64,000 bases of DNA, taken from assembly GCA_029563075.1 (NCBI GenBank), contig JAKQTN010000052.1, positions 122,737 through 186,736 on the forward strand, read 5' to 3'. This DNA comes from Pseudomonadota bacterium. GTDB lineage: Bacteria; Pseudomonadota; Gammaproteobacteria; Burkholderiales; Methylophilaceae. This document shows, piece after piece, positions 8,908-17,477 of the stretch (its first letter is position 1; every line of letters begins with the position of its first letter). Under the pieces are notes generated by a model. The model saw only the letters and a program-made list of their open reading frames with translations. It had not been told where the DNA came from and ran no database searches. Made by a program: the position numbers and the translations under genes.

Positions 8908-9987
8908 TTAGCAGCAGCCCCCGGTTTGGTCGCTTGCATGGCCATCATAAGGAAGTGAAGTGCCGCAGCCCGCGAAAATACCAAAATGCTTATCGAAATT
9001 TCCGTAGAAATCGAAATGTCTGGCAAAACGCGTGTCGTGCAGCATGCGCCAGGTATTGCCGCATACAGGGAAATGTTTGCCTGTTTCTATGAAATGATGC
9101 TTATCCAATACAAACGCATGTGGATGGTGCGGAATGGTGCCGCGGTATAGCACCGATTGCCCGTAATCTTCGCATGATGGTTCCAGGTCTTCTAACTTGA
9201 ACAGCCGATATGTGGCGGAGAAAAATTTGATATTGCCGGTACGCGCGGCGAGTTCCGGGTTGCCAATAGTGATCGGGCGGTCAACCACCAGACGTGGATC
9301 ATCGAACCCATGCGCTTTGGCCAGGTTGTGAAAGTCGTTCCAGTACAATGCACCGCTCAAGCATTCACCATATAAAACCGGGTCAAGTGTGAGTGCCTTA
9401 GGAATGCGCCTATCGGCATAAACATCAGAAAAATACAGTTCACCCCCCGGTTTTAACACACGAAACGCCTCGCCCAATACTGCCGCTTTGTCCACGGCCA
9501 AATTGATGACGCAATTGGATACAATGATGTCTACGCTGTTGTCGGCTAGTTCCAATTCATGCAAGCGTTCTATATAGCCATGCAAAAACAGCACGTTGCT
9601 TTCGGCATGGCCAAATACTTGACGGTGATGATCCTGATGCTGGCGCGCTACCGCCAGCTGTTCTTCGGTCATGTCGACACCAATGACACGGCCTTGCTCG
9701 CCCACAAGTTTAGAGAGCACATAAACGTCGCGCCCGGCACCACAACCCAAATCCAGCACAGTCAGGCCATCCAGAAGTTCCGGCAGCACCAGGCCGCACC
9801 CGTAGTAGCGCATCATTACCTCATCATGCACCTGTGAGAGGATGGGTTTCACATATGCCGGCAAACCGGCGTCTGTGCAGCAGGCGTTGGTTTGCAAATC
9901 TACCGAGCCGGTCAGCGTTTCGCCGTAATACTGGCGTACGTTATTCTGTATCTCGTTTTGATCTTTCTTGACTCTGGTTTCCTGCAT
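8908..9987 (-). CDS. arsM: ArsM-like arsenite S-adenosylmethionine methyltransferase
   Basis: A 359-residue methyltransferase. The class I SAM-binding core is clear: VLDLGCGAGRDVYVLS (motif I), VIGVDMTEEQL (acidic residue binding ribose), SVDIIVSNCVINL, then FRVLKPGGELYFSDVYADRR. Conserved Cys positions match arsenite methyltransferases: a CC in NACCTD near the N-terminus, the Cys in SNCVINL, and the Cys in YGECLSGA. The C-terminal ~100 residues extend beyond ordinary ArsM and end in GGCC, as in the subgroup associated with arsenosugar genes. The ATG at 9987 is chosen over a longer frame because it lies 1 bp after the upstream gene. Likely reaction: methylation of As(III). Confidence 0.8.
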   Translation of the reverse strand: MQETRVKKDQNEIQNNVRQYYGETLTGSVDLQTNACCTDAGLPAYVKPILSQVHDEVMMRYYGCGLVLPELLDGLTVLDLGCGAGRDVYVLSKLVGEQGRVIGVDMTEEQLAVARQHQDHHRQVFGHAESNVLFLHGYIERLHELELADNSVDIIVSNCVINLAVDKAAVLGEAFRVLKPGGELYFSDVYADRRIPKALTLDPVLYGECLSGALYWNDFHNLAKAHGFDDPRLVVDRPITIGNPELAARTGNIKFFSATYRLFKLEDLEPSCEDYGQSVLYRGTIPHHPHAFVLDKHHFIETGKHFPVCGNTWRMLHDTRFARHFDFYGNFDKHFGIFAGCGTSLPYDGHASDQTGGCC

Positions 9988-9988
9988 A

Positions 9989-10702
9989 TCATGCCTCGTT
10001 GTTTTCGTGATTGAAGTGGGTAATGTGGCTACGGTAGCGTGCTGCCAGCTCGTCTGGAGAATGACCCCACGCAAAGGCCAGTGCCAGCCTGCGATTCTCA
10101 CAGGTGCGGCGCCACCAGCCATCGCGCTGCCAGCGACGCGGGTCAACTAATATGGGTTCATCCAGGGCGACAAAATTCCCCAATCGCCTTAAGCCTTTCA
10201 CCAGGGGCACTTCCTCAAATAACGGCCAAGGCGCATGGCCGGCGGCGGCAACATAAGCTTGTCTGGTCATAAACAAACCCTGGTCGCCATACGGGATGCC
10301 GAAGCGGCAGCGCAGGGCGATGGCAGGCTCCAGAAAGACTGCCGGCCAGGCACGAGGCGCATCAAATCTGAACTTGAAGTAGCCGCCTATGGCGCCTTTT
10401 TCAAGTGTGAGTTTGATGAGGGTGATGGGATTTTTCGGCAAACGGGCGTCTGCATGCAGAAACCACAATACATCACCTAGCGCCATTGCTGCGCCTGTCA
10501 GTAGCTGCCTACCTCGGCATGGCCCGCTCGCCAGCCAGTTCGCGCCGTACTCATGGCAAACTTCCTGGCAACTTTGGCTGGCCGCACCATCCACTACAAT
10601 CACCTCATGTGGTGTGCGCGGCAAATACTGAATTTGCGCTAATAGCTGCGCCAGTTTTTGCTCGTCGTTGTAGCAAGGGATAATAATGCTTACGTTAGAC
10701 AT
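9989..10702 (-). CDS. Glycosyltransferase, TIGR04283-like (arsenosugar-associated)
   Basis: A 237-residue family 2 glycosyltransferase-like protein. It opens SNVSIIIPCYNDEQKL (GT-A nucleotide-sugar fold), has VVDGAAS, the DXD-like FLHADARLP, and YGDQGLFMTR. This pattern fits the TIGR04283 family, first named rSAM/selenodomain-associated transferase 2 and now linked to arsenosugar genes. It overlaps the upstream transferase gene by 8 bp and is 1 bp from arsM, so translation is probably coupled. Donor and acceptor cannot be told from sequence. Confidence 0.8.
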   Translation of the reverse strand: MSNVSIIIPCYNDEQKLAQLLAQIQYLPRTPHEVIVVDGAASQSCQEVCHEYGANWLASGPCRGRQLLTGAAMALGDVLWFLHADARLPKNPITLIKLTLEKGAIGGYFKFRFDAPRAWPAVFLEPAIALRCRFGIPYGDQGLFMTRQAYVAAAGHAPWPLFEEVPLVKGLRRLGNFVALDEPILVDPRRWQRDGWWRRTCENRRLALAFAWGHSPDELAARYRSHITHFNHENNEA

Positions 10703-11414
10703 AGCGACTTTCGGTTTGCATCATTACTTTTTGCTTAGAGGTTTTTTGCTGAATAACTTGGAGCGCTAACTTGCAGAGAGATCGCCTGGCAGGCCGTTGG
10801 TCTTGTGCAAGTTTTACCACTAAATAAGATAGATCCTCAATCTCATCCACGTCAAAGCCTTCTGGTAATCTGGCAACAGAATGCCCGCTTTGCTGGCAGA
10901 GCATAGATAATCGGTCGCCCAATCGAGATGTGCTCCATGGTAAACCAGCCAGGTCTGGCCACGGTTTGCGGCTCGCCATGATGGATACGCCGCCATCCAT
11001 AGTGGGTTTGAGCACGTTATCAAAATCTGAAAGCATTCTGCTTACAGTAGTAAGGTCGGCCAGGCCGATGTCCGGCGCATCGCTGCCGATATAGATCAGT
11101 TGGTTAAAACTATTTGCGCGTAATGTTTGGTCGAGCGCATTCAGGCGCTGACCGAGGTTGCCGCCCGTTTGCGGCAGTACATGAACTTCGGTTTGTGCTA
11201 GTTTGAAAAGATCGGCTGCCCATGCGCAGTCTTGTGCATCGGCTGGCGCGATCACCACCCTGCCAGGCCAAGTGCTCACATCTTCCAGCGCGCAGGCCAG
11301 CAGCGCTTCTGCGATTTGGTATGCAATAGCTTGCCCAAGCCTGGCGGCAAGGCGTTGTTTGCCGACGCCAGGAGCAGGCCGCTTGCAGACGAGAACTAAT
11401 GCAGCTTGCGTCAT
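10695..11414 (-). CDS. Nucleotidyl/glycosyltransferase-like, TIGR04282-like (arsenosugar-associated)
   Basis: A 239-residue protein of the DUF2064/TIGR04282 type, partner of TIGR04283 in many genomes. The N-terminus reads LVLVCKRPAPGVGKQRLAARLG, the nucleotide-binding opening of CofC/MobA-like transferases; IYIGSDAPDI and DGGVSIM follow. In most family members the latter is DGGYYLIG, so the Tyr pair is replaced here. It is the first gene of the operon reading toward the left, starting in the gap shared with the sterol-desaturase-family gene. Role in building the sugar part of an arsenical is inferred from context. Confidence 0.75.
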   Translation of the reverse strand: MTQAALVLVCKRPAPGVGKQRLAARLGQAIAYQIAEALLACALEDVSTWPGRVVIAPADAQDCAWAADLFKLAQTEVHVLPQTGGNLGQRLNALDQTLRANSFNQLIYIGSDAPDIGLADLTTVSRMLSDFDNVLKPTMDGGVSIMASRKPWPDLAGLPWSTSRLGDRLSMLCQQSGHSVARLPEGFDVDEIEDLSYLVVKLAQDQRPARRSLCKLALQVIQQKTSKQKVMMQTESRYV

Positions 11415-11647
11415 ATCGTATTCTGCAACATGTAGTGAAGGAATGTTATCATCAATGGATATTTTGTTGGCACATGAGCGAAAATTAACAAAGCTAATGA
11501 AGAATTAGACGCATGGCAGGCCAGTTCCTTACAAAATTTTATCCTCTGGCGATAACTTTTCATCTTTCACGCAAGACCTGATTTAAAGTTTATAGCATTT
11601 GAGTGGTATTTTAAGTATTTGGTTTTATTGAAAGGGAGAGATTGCTT

Positions 11648-12490
11648 GTGGAAGCTTATTTGCGATTCGGTATTTTCCTAGGCGTTTATCTGCTTGCGGC
11701 ATCGCTGGAAGCCTTTTCCCCCAAACGGCCACCAACGCAAGCCAGGACTGAGCGCTGGCTCATTAACTTTAGTCTGGTGGGTATCAATATTATAGTGCAG
11801 AGGATTACGCTTGGTGCAGCTGCGTACCTGACAGCAGTATATGCGCAAGACCACGGCTGGGGCATGATGGCTGTGCTCAATCTGCCTTTTTGGGCGGAGG
11901 CTTTGATTGCGTTTTTACTGCTGGATTTCGCCATCTATTTACAGCATGTGATGTCGCACGCCTTACCTATCTTTTGGCGGCTGCATAGTGTGCATCATGC
12001 CGATCTGGATATAGATGCCAGCAGCGGGTTGCGCTTTCACCCGATTGAAATCCTCGTTTCGATTGTTTATAAATCCTTGATTGTCGCGGCGCTGGGTGTT
12101 GATCCCTGGGTGGTAATTGCATTCGAGGCCACGCTCAATGGCGCTGCCGTGTTCACTCATGCCAATATCCGCTACCCGGACAAGCTGGATACGGTGCTGC
12201 GCTGGCTGTTGGTCACTCCGAATATGCACCGCGTGCATCACTCCGTTAACCGTGATGAAATGGATACCAATTTCGGCTTTTTTCTGTCTATCTGGGATAA
12301 GATTTGCGGCACCTATCACCTTGCACCGCCGCGCGCCGGGCATGAAAAAGCACTACTGGGTCTACCTTATATTCGTGAGCAATCCCGCTTGGGGTTGTTA
12401 CAGTTGCTCATGATGCCATTCCGAGTTACCAGGCAAACTGCGAGTTTGGGTCTGTCTCCCGATGTGGTGGATGGTGAAGTCAAGCGCTGA
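11648..12490 (+). CDS. Sterol desaturase / fatty acid hydroxylase family membrane protein
   Basis: A 280-residue integral membrane di-iron enzyme family member. The His clusters are HVMSH, then HSVHH within RLHSVHHADLD, then HRVHH, spread among hydrophobic segments as usual for this family, which hydroxylates or desaturates lipids. TTG at 11642 opens the frame two codons earlier, but GTG at 11648 is better spaced (about 9 bp) from GGGAG at 11634-11638. It is divergent from the arsenosugar-like operon with a 233-bp gap that may hold a shared control region; a role in arsenolipid or membrane-lipid modification is possible but unproven. Confidence 0.85.
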   Translation: MEAYLRFGIFLGVYLLAASLEAFSPKRPPTQARTERWLINFSLVGINIIVQRITLGAAAYLTAVYAQDHGWGMMAVLNLPFWAEALIAFLLLDFAIYLQHVMSHALPIFWRLHSVHHADLDIDASSGLRFHPIEILVSIVYKSLIVAALGVDPWVVIAFEATLNGAAVFTHANIRYPDKLDTVLRWLLVTPNMHRVHHSVNRDEMDTNFGFFLSIWDKICGTYHLAPPRAGHEKALLGLPYIREQSRLGLLQLLMMPFRVTRQTASLGLSPDVVDGEVKR

Positions 12491-12538
12491 TACTAGCTTC
12501 ACCGCAGAAAATTTTAATGCTTGGCTATGACAATGCGT

Positions 12539-13204
12539 TTATTGTGCGCTAAACCACATATCGCCATACCATGCCGAGGCCGTGGCACCTGTGTTATCGG
12601 TGTCCGTCATAATCGCCACCGCTTCTACATTGTTAGGCTCGGTACCAAATAGTTTGCGGTAATCCGCAAGTACATCGTGCTGCTCTTTCACCCATTCCCC
12701 TACGCGTTCCGGGCCTGACTGCACTGCGATCATTTGTGCGTTTTTAGTAAAGGCATTAGGCCAATGGCTGTTAACAGGCTGATTGTTTGACCATACATAA
12801 TTAATTGCACGGGTGCGCCAAAAAGCCGCGCCGCCTGAAAACACCACGTAGACGCGGGCAGGGTAGTCATCGCCGGCTTTGGTGCGTTCATCTGTACCCA
12901 CCAGCACGTTATCCACCTTCCAGGACCAATGGAGAACAGGAGTTTTTCTTAGGTCTATATTGATCTTACGAAATAGCCCGGAAGCAGCTTTAGAACTGCT
13001 GGCGTGTAAGGCGGTACGTCCACTCGAAGATGCTGTACTGTAACGTGTTTCTCCTGAAAAAACCTTGGTCTTCCAGCCACTAGTCTCCCCTTGCGAAAAA
13101 CGGGCGACGTCGATACGTTCTCCATCAGCAAAAATGATGATGGGCAGAAGCAGCAAAAAACTACATAGTGATTTTTTCAGGTTACGGTTCCAGATGTTGA
13201 GCAT
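12539..13204 (-). CDS. DUF3047 family exported protein
   Basis: A 221-residue protein of unknown function. An N-terminal hydrophobic segment (SLCSFLLLLPIIIFA-like, after a Lys-rich start) looks like a signal peptide, so it is likely periplasmic. The body has DUF3047 features: LHWSWKVDN, RVYVVFSGG and the C-terminal IMTDTDNTGATASAWYGDM. No catalytic motif is known. The ATG at 13204 (MLNIWNRNLKK) is preferred over an in-frame ATG 33 bp upstream because it puts the basic segment at the N-terminus. It follows msrA by 14 bp and is the last gene of an msrB-msrA-DUF3047 operon. Confidence 0.75.
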   Translation of the reverse strand: MLNIWNRNLKKSLCSFLLLLPIIIFADGERIDVARFSQGETSGWKTKVFSGETRYSTASSSGRTALHASSSKAASGLFRKINIDLRKTPVLHWSWKVDNVLVGTDERTKAGDDYPARVYVVFSGGAAFWRTRAINYVWSNNQPVNSHWPNAFTKNAQMIAVQSGPERVGEWVKEQHDVLADYRKLFGTEPNNVEAVAIMTDTDNTGATASAWYGDMWFSAQ

Positions 13205-13218
13205 GCGGGCTGCTTCCT

Positions 13219-13857
13219 TCAATGCAATGTACCCCATACTTCACTTATCCGGGCATCGCGTCCGCAACTGTTCCTGTAGTACTTGTAGCGAATCGGATTC
13301 TTTTTATAATAATCCTGATGATAGTCCTCAGCGAGATAGAATGGGCCTCCAGGGACGATTTCGGTATAAATACGGGCGAACTTCTTACTTTTCTCGAGAA
13401 TGACCTTGCTGGCTTCTGCGGTTTTTTTCTCAGATTCATTCTGATAAAAAATAGCGCTGCGGTATTGGTTGCCAACATCGCAGAATTGCTGATCCTTGAC
13501 AGTTGGGTCGATATGGCGCCAGAAATAGTCCAGCAATTTTTGATAGCTGACCTTTTCGGGATTGTAAGTTACTCGCACAACTTCGGCATGACCGGTGCCG
13601 CCATGACTGACCTGCTCATAAGTCGGGTTTTCTAGCTGGCCGCCGGTATAGCCGGATTCTGCCTTTACCACTCCGGCCAGTTTTTCAAAGTCTGCCTCAA
13701 TGCACCAGAAGCAGCCGCCGGCAAAGATGGCTGTTGCCACCTGTGCGGCGGGTGGCTTGGCAGGCGGCGTGTCTCCTGCCCAGCAGGAACTGGCCAGTAA
13801 GAGCGTGGCAACCGCGCAAGTGAACCTGATGTAAGCGGTTCCCAAAAAAGTCTTCAT
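13219..13857 (-). CDS. msrA: Peptide methionine (S)-S-oxide reductase, exported
   Basis: MsrA reduces the S-epimer of methionine sulfoxide in proteins. The 212-residue product has a signal peptide (MKTFLGTAYIRFTCAVATLLLASSCWA) followed by a Pro/Ala linker and the catalytic domain, which starts AIFAGGCFWCIEADF with the nucleophilic Cys of GCFWC. Further family motifs are GYTGG, YEQVSHGGTGHAEVV and EDYHQDYY. Secretion makes it a periplasmic enzyme for envelope protein repair. A longer in-frame start lies inside msrB and is not used; the ATG at 13857 is 11 bp after msrB. The reductant in the periplasm is not evident here. Confidence 0.93.
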   Translation of the reverse strand: MKTFLGTAYIRFTCAVATLLLASSCWAGDTPPAKPPAAQVATAIFAGGCFWCIEADFEKLAGVVKAESGYTGGQLENPTYEQVSHGGTGHAEVVRVTYNPEKVSYQKLLDYFWRHIDPTVKDQQFCDVGNQYRSAIFYQNESEKKTAEASKVILEKSKKFARIYTEIVPGGPFYLAEDYHQDYYKKNPIRYKYYRNSCGRDARISEVWGTLH

Positions 13858-13868
13858 GATATTTTCCT

Positions 13869-14369
13869 TTATGTTCTCAGCGCAGGCAGGACTTCGGTTT
13901 CTGCAACGAACTGCAGCGCCAGACCATTGTTGCAATAGCGCAAGCCGGTAGGTTTCGGTCCATCATTGAAGACGTGGCCCTGATGACCGCCGCAACGTAC
14001 GCAATGATATTCCGTTCTTGGCCAAACTAATTTGTAATCCTGTTTAGTGGCGACAGCCCCAGGCAATGTATCCCAAAAACTGGGCCAGCCGGTACCACTG
14101 TCATATTTATGGCTGGATTTGAATAGCGGCAAAAAACAGGCCGCGCAAATGAATGTGCCTTTGCGTTTTTCATGGTTGAGCGGGCTGCTGCCCGGGCGCT
14201 CGGTATCCTCTTCAAACAGCACGCCGTAACGATCCGGGGGCAATAGCGCCTTCCAGGCGGATTTGGATTTTATGAGCGGCTTCAATGTAATAACCTCCTT
14301 GGCAAAAGCGGGCAATGCGCCGACCAGCCATATACCTGATAGCTGACGGATAAACTGACGACGATTCAT
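13869..14369 (-). CDS. msrB: Peptide methionine (R)-S-oxide reductase, exported
   Basis: MsrB reduces the R-epimer of methionine sulfoxide. The 166-residue product starts MNRRQFIRQLSG, which resembles a Tat signal, then a hydrophobic segment ending PAFAKE. The SelR fold is complete: zinc ligands in CAACFLPLF and CVRCGGHQGHVF, the YDSGTGWPSFW motif, and the catalytic Cys in RYCNN. ATG at 14369 has GGAG 5 bp upstream. First gene of an operon with msrA and the DUF3047 gene, giving a matched pair of exported methionine sulfoxide reductases. Confidence 0.93.
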   Translation of the reverse strand: MNRRQFIRQLSGIWLVGALPAFAKEVITLKPLIKSKSAWKALLPPDRYGVLFEEDTERPGSSPLNHEKRKGTFICAACFLPLFKSSHKYDSGTGWPSFWDTLPGAVATKQDYKLVWPRTEYHCVRCGGHQGHVFNDGPKPTGLRYCNNGLALQFVAETEVLPALRT

Positions 14370-14683
14370 GATGGCTCCAATTTCTTAAAATTTGAAATCT
14401 CTATGATTTGGTCGGGTTTGCATTAAATTCCTTACAAATATTAACCGGACAAAATGTGCAGTCATTATCTACTGTATTAGAAACCGCATGCATGCATTTT
14501 ATCAAGTATCCAAATCGCAAAAATGGCTAGCCATAAACGTGCGTAAGCGAGGCTGAGGGAAATTTATACACCTGGATTTCGATGCCTAATGCGAGTTGTA
14601 TGGCATAATGCCGCAATTAAGAAACAAGTGGATTATGAGATGATGATGGTCGGGTGTGGATGGGTTTTTTAGCGAAAAATCAT
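14370..14683. promoter_or_regulatory. Divergent msrB/ccmA control region
   Basis: About 310 bp without a convincing gene. On the + strand an extended -10 candidate TGGCATAAT lies at 14601-14609, about 75 bp before the ccmA start, with no clear -35. No repeat, RNA gene or riboswitch was seen. Confidence 0.35.
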
Positions 14684-15301
14684 ATGCTTGCTGCAACCGA
14701 CTTGGTTGGAGTGCGTGGTGGAAGGCTATTGTTTGATAAGCTGAATTTCAGCCTGTCAAACGGCACCGTGCTGTATCTTCAGGGTGCGAACGGCACCGGT
14801 AAAACAACACTGCTGCGTACAATTTGCGGGCTATCCAAACCATATGAAGGCAACGTGAACTGGTGCGGTGAAGATATTCATGAGCTGGCGGAAGACTATT
14901 ACAAACATCTGCTGTATATCGGACACTTGCCCGGGATTAAAGAAGATTTGACGGCGCTGGAAAATCTGCAGTTTTCTTTAGCGTTATCTGGAACACCATT
15001 TGATTTGACACAGGCAACAGAGGTGCTTCATTTGCTTGGCCTGGCAAAAGGGTTGAATTTACCTACGCGCATGCTGTCACAAGGTCAGAAAAGACGTGTC
15101 GCGCTGGCGCGTTTATGGCTGCAGGATTTGCCGTTGTGGGTGCTGGACGAGCCGTTTACCGCTTTGGACGCCAATGCGACTGACATGCTGAAGCAGAAGA
15201 TTGAGGCCTTTGCGAATGAAGGCGGTATTGTGGTGATGACGACGCATCAGGAAGTGGCGATGCACGTGCCCAAGTTTGAGCAATTGCGCTTAGGTGCATA
15301 A
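14684..15301 (+). CDS. ccmA: Haem exporter ATP-binding protein CcmA
   Basis: ATPase of the CcmAB(CD) complex, which releases holo-CcmE in cytochrome c maturation at the inner membrane. The 205-residue product has Walker A GANGTGKTT, the signature LSQGQKRRVALARL, Walker B LWVLDEPF and the switch His in TTHQ. Length equals E. coli CcmA with the ATG at 14684 (MLAATDLVGV); GTG at 14654 and ATG at 14660 are alternatives and no site has a clear Shine-Dalgarno. First gene of ccmABCDEFGH, which supplies haem to the XoxG cytochromes and respiratory cytochromes. Confidence 0.93.
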   Translation: MLAATDLVGVRGGRLLFDKLNFSLSNGTVLYLQGANGTGKTTLLRTICGLSKPYEGNVNWCGEDIHELAEDYYKHLLYIGHLPGIKEDLTALENLQFSLALSGTPFDLTQATEVLHLLGLAKGLNLPTRMLSQGQKRRVALARLWLQDLPLWVLDEPFTALDANATDMLKQKIEAFANEGGIVVMTTHQEVAMHVPKFEQLRLGA

Positions 15302-15333
15302 AAAATGTGCAGAAGAATTAGCCCGGATTTTTA

Positions 15334-16047
15334 ATGACAGAAAACAGCCAAGAAGTTAAACCAGCCAAAGCGCTCAGCACCTTTTCTGTACTTTACCGGA
15401 TATTAGCGAGGGATATTCAGGTCGCGCTGCGCCGACAATCGGATGTGGCTGCGGTGTTTTTCTTTTTTATTATCGCCGCAAGCCTGTTCCCGCTGGGTTC
15501 TGGCGCGGATCCGAAGTTGTTGAGCGCCATGGCACCCAGCGTCTTGTGGGTCATGGCATTGTTGTCATGCATGCTTTCGCTTTCGAGAATGTTTTCGAGT
15601 GATTATGCAGACGGCACGCTTGAGCAGATGATGATTTCCAATCAGCCCGTTGTGCTGATTGTACTGATGAAAATATTGGCGCACTGGATACTCTCGGGTT
15701 TGCCTTTGGTTTTTGTTGCGCCCTTGATTGGCCTGCAGTTTAATCTAGGCGGCGCAGAATTGCAGATTTTAGCGGCCTCATTGTTGATGGGTACGCTGGC
15801 ATTAAGCCTGATAGGCAGCATCGGCGCGGCATTGACGCTGGGCATCCGTGGCACGGGCGTGCTCATCGCTATACTGGTGCTGCCGCTGTATATCCCGGTA
15901 TTGGTGTTTGGCGCAGGTGCAGTGAATGCCGTTTCTATCGGCATGAGTCCCAATGGCGCGCTTTCGCTGCTGGGCGCAGTACTGTCTATGGCTTTAGTAT
16001 TTGCACCGCTAGCGTCAGCTGCCGCATTGAAGATTGCGTTAGAGTAA
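15334..16047 (+). CDS. ccmB: Haem exporter membrane protein CcmB
   Basis: Membrane partner of CcmA, 237 residues, with about six hydrophobic segments after a short polar N-terminus. Family features include RRQSDVAAVFFFFIIAASLF, the DGTLEQMM region and the GILI-type repeat GTGVLIAILVLPLYIP. Slightly longer than E. coli CcmB (220) because of about 15 extra N-terminal residues. It follows ccmA by 32 bp and precedes ccmC by 26 bp. Confidence 0.93.
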   Translation: MTENSQEVKPAKALSTFSVLYRILARDIQVALRRQSDVAAVFFFFIIAASLFPLGSGADPKLLSAMAPSVLWVMALLSCMLSLSRMFSSDYADGTLEQMMISNQPVVLIVLMKILAHWILSGLPLVFVAPLIGLQFNLGGAELQILAASLLMGTLALSLIGSIGAALTLGIRGTGVLIAILVLPLYIPVLVFGAGAVNAVSIGMSPNGALSLLGAVLSMALVFAPLASAAALKIALE

Positions 16048-16073
16048 ACTAGTATGATTTTTAGAACACGGCA

Positions 16074-16835
16074 ATGACAAATATGGAAACGAATACGGGC
16101 ACCAATCGGCCCAGGATTAACTGGCTTAAGTATGCTTCACCCAAAACTTTTTACCCGCTCGCCGGCAAACTGATTCCATGGTGCGCCGTAAGTGCTGCGG
16201 TGCTGATTGCGTATGGCTTGTATATCGGGTTGCTGGTGGCGCCGACAGATTTTCAACAGGGCGAAGGCTACCGCATTATTTTTGTACACGTGCCAGCCGC
16301 CTGGTTTTCCATGTTTTTATACCTGCTCATGGCCATGTATGCAGGCCTGGGTCTGGTGCTTAATGCGCGCTTATCCTACATGATGGCGACCGCCATCGCC
16401 CCTACCGGCGCCATGTTTACTTTAATCGCGCTCGTAACGGGCTCGCTCTGGGGCAAGCCCATGTGGGGTGCGTGGTGGGTGTGGGACGCCAGGCTGACAT
16501 CTGAGTTGATATTGCTGTTCTTATATATCGGCTATTTTTCCCTGCAAGCGGCGATTGATGATAAAAACCGTGCGGATAAAGCCAGTGCGGTACTGGCGCT
16601 GGTGGGTGCCATTAATGTGCCTATTATTTATTTCTCGGTAAAATGGTGGAACACCTTGCATCAAGGCGCCTCTGTCAGCCTTACCCAAGCCCCGGCCATG
16701 GCCGCGATTATGCTAAAAGGCATGCTGATCATGGCGGTTGGCTTCTGGCTGTACAGCATCGCGGTGATTCTCATGCGCGTGCGCTGCGAGATTTTAGAGC
16801 GTGACAGCAAAACCGCCATGATTAGACAAGATTAG
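16074..16835 (+). CDS. ccmC: Haem handling protein CcmC
   Basis: CcmC loads haem onto the CcmE chaperone. The 253-residue product has six hydrophobic segments and the tryptophan-rich WWD signature WGAWWVWDARLTSE in a periplasmic loop (~residue 135); conserved His lies in FVHVPAAWFSM and in the later TLHQGAS loop, the two axial haem ligands of the family. ATG codons at 16074 and 16083 are both possible. Third gene of the ccm operon. Confidence 0.94.
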   Translation: MTNMETNTGTNRPRINWLKYASPKTFYPLAGKLIPWCAVSAAVLIAYGLYIGLLVAPTDFQQGEGYRIIFVHVPAAWFSMFLYLLMAMYAGLGLVLNARLSYMMATAIAPTGAMFTLIALVTGSLWGKPMWGAWWVWDARLTSELILLFLYIGYFSLQAAIDDKNRADKASAVLALVGAINVPIIYFSVKWWNTLHQGASVSLTQAPAMAAIMLKGMLIMAVGFWLYSIAVILMRVRCEILERDSKTAMIRQD

Positions 16836-16850
16836 CGCAGAGGATAGAGT

Positions 16851-17012
16851 ATGCATTGGCAAAGTTTTAGTGAGTTTATCTCAATGGGCGGATACGGCTT
16901 TTATGTCTGGGGCTCATTCGGTGTGACTTTTTTGGCGATGGGATTAGAACTATGGCTGGTGAACAAGCGCCGTCAGCGTATTAGCCAAGCAGTAAAACAA
17001 GAAGCAATTTAA
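16851..17012 (+). CDS. ccmD: Haem exporter protein CcmD
   Basis: A 53-residue single-span membrane protein, typical for CcmD, which stabilises the CcmABC-CcmE complex. It reads MHWQSFSEFISMGGYGFYV, then one hydrophobic helix and a basic tail NKRRQRISQAVKQ; the GGYGFYVWGS segment is the family hallmark. AGAGGATAGAG just before the ATG is a good ribosome-binding site. Position between ccmC and ccmE confirms the call. Confidence 0.9.
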   Translation: MHWQSFSEFISMGGYGFYVWGSFGVTFLAMGLELWLVNKRRQRISQAVKQEAI

Positions 17013-17027
17013 TTATAGGTTCCAATT

Positions 17028-17477
17028 ATGAAAGCACGTCATAAACGATTTGGTTTAATTGCAGTGGGGCTGATATTACTCGTTATCGCAACAGTACTCA
17101 TCACCAAGTCATTCCGCAGCAATCTGGTATTTTTCTTTTCGCCTACACAAGTGGAGAAAGGCGAGGCCCCAAAAACTGGAAGCTTCCGGATTGGCGGACT
17201 GGTTGAAAACGGCAGCTTAAAGCGCATGCCCGATGGCCTGCATGTGCAATTTAAAGTCACCGATACCGCAAAAAGTATACCGGTACAGTACAAGGGTATT
17301 CTGCCGGATTTATTCAAGGAAGGGAAAGGCGTGGTGGCAGAAGGTAAACTCAATGAAAATGGCTTGTTTGAGGCGAGTCAAGTGCTGGCAAAGCATGATG
17401 AAAATTATATGCCGCCAGAGGCTGCCGCAGCGATTGAAGCTGCTAATGCCGCCAAGACCAAGGAGAGTGTAAAGTGA
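17028..17477 (+). CDS. ccmE: Periplasmic haem chaperone CcmE
   Basis: Membrane-anchored chaperone that covalently binds haem and passes it to CcmF/H. The 149-residue product has an N-terminal anchor ([18 protein letters not shown]), a beta-barrel OB domain ([14 protein letters not shown]), and the haem-attaching His in [10 protein letters not shown]. The C-terminal tail is charged and Ala-rich. It overlaps ccmF by 4 bp. Confidence 0.95.
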   Translation: MKARHKRFGLIAVGLILLVIATVLITKSFRSNLVFFFSPTQVEKGEAPKTGSFRIGGLVENGSLKRMPDGLHVQFKVTDTAKSIPVQYKGILPDLFKEGKGVVAEGKLNENGLFEASQVLAKHDENYMPPEAAAAIEAANAAKTKESVK

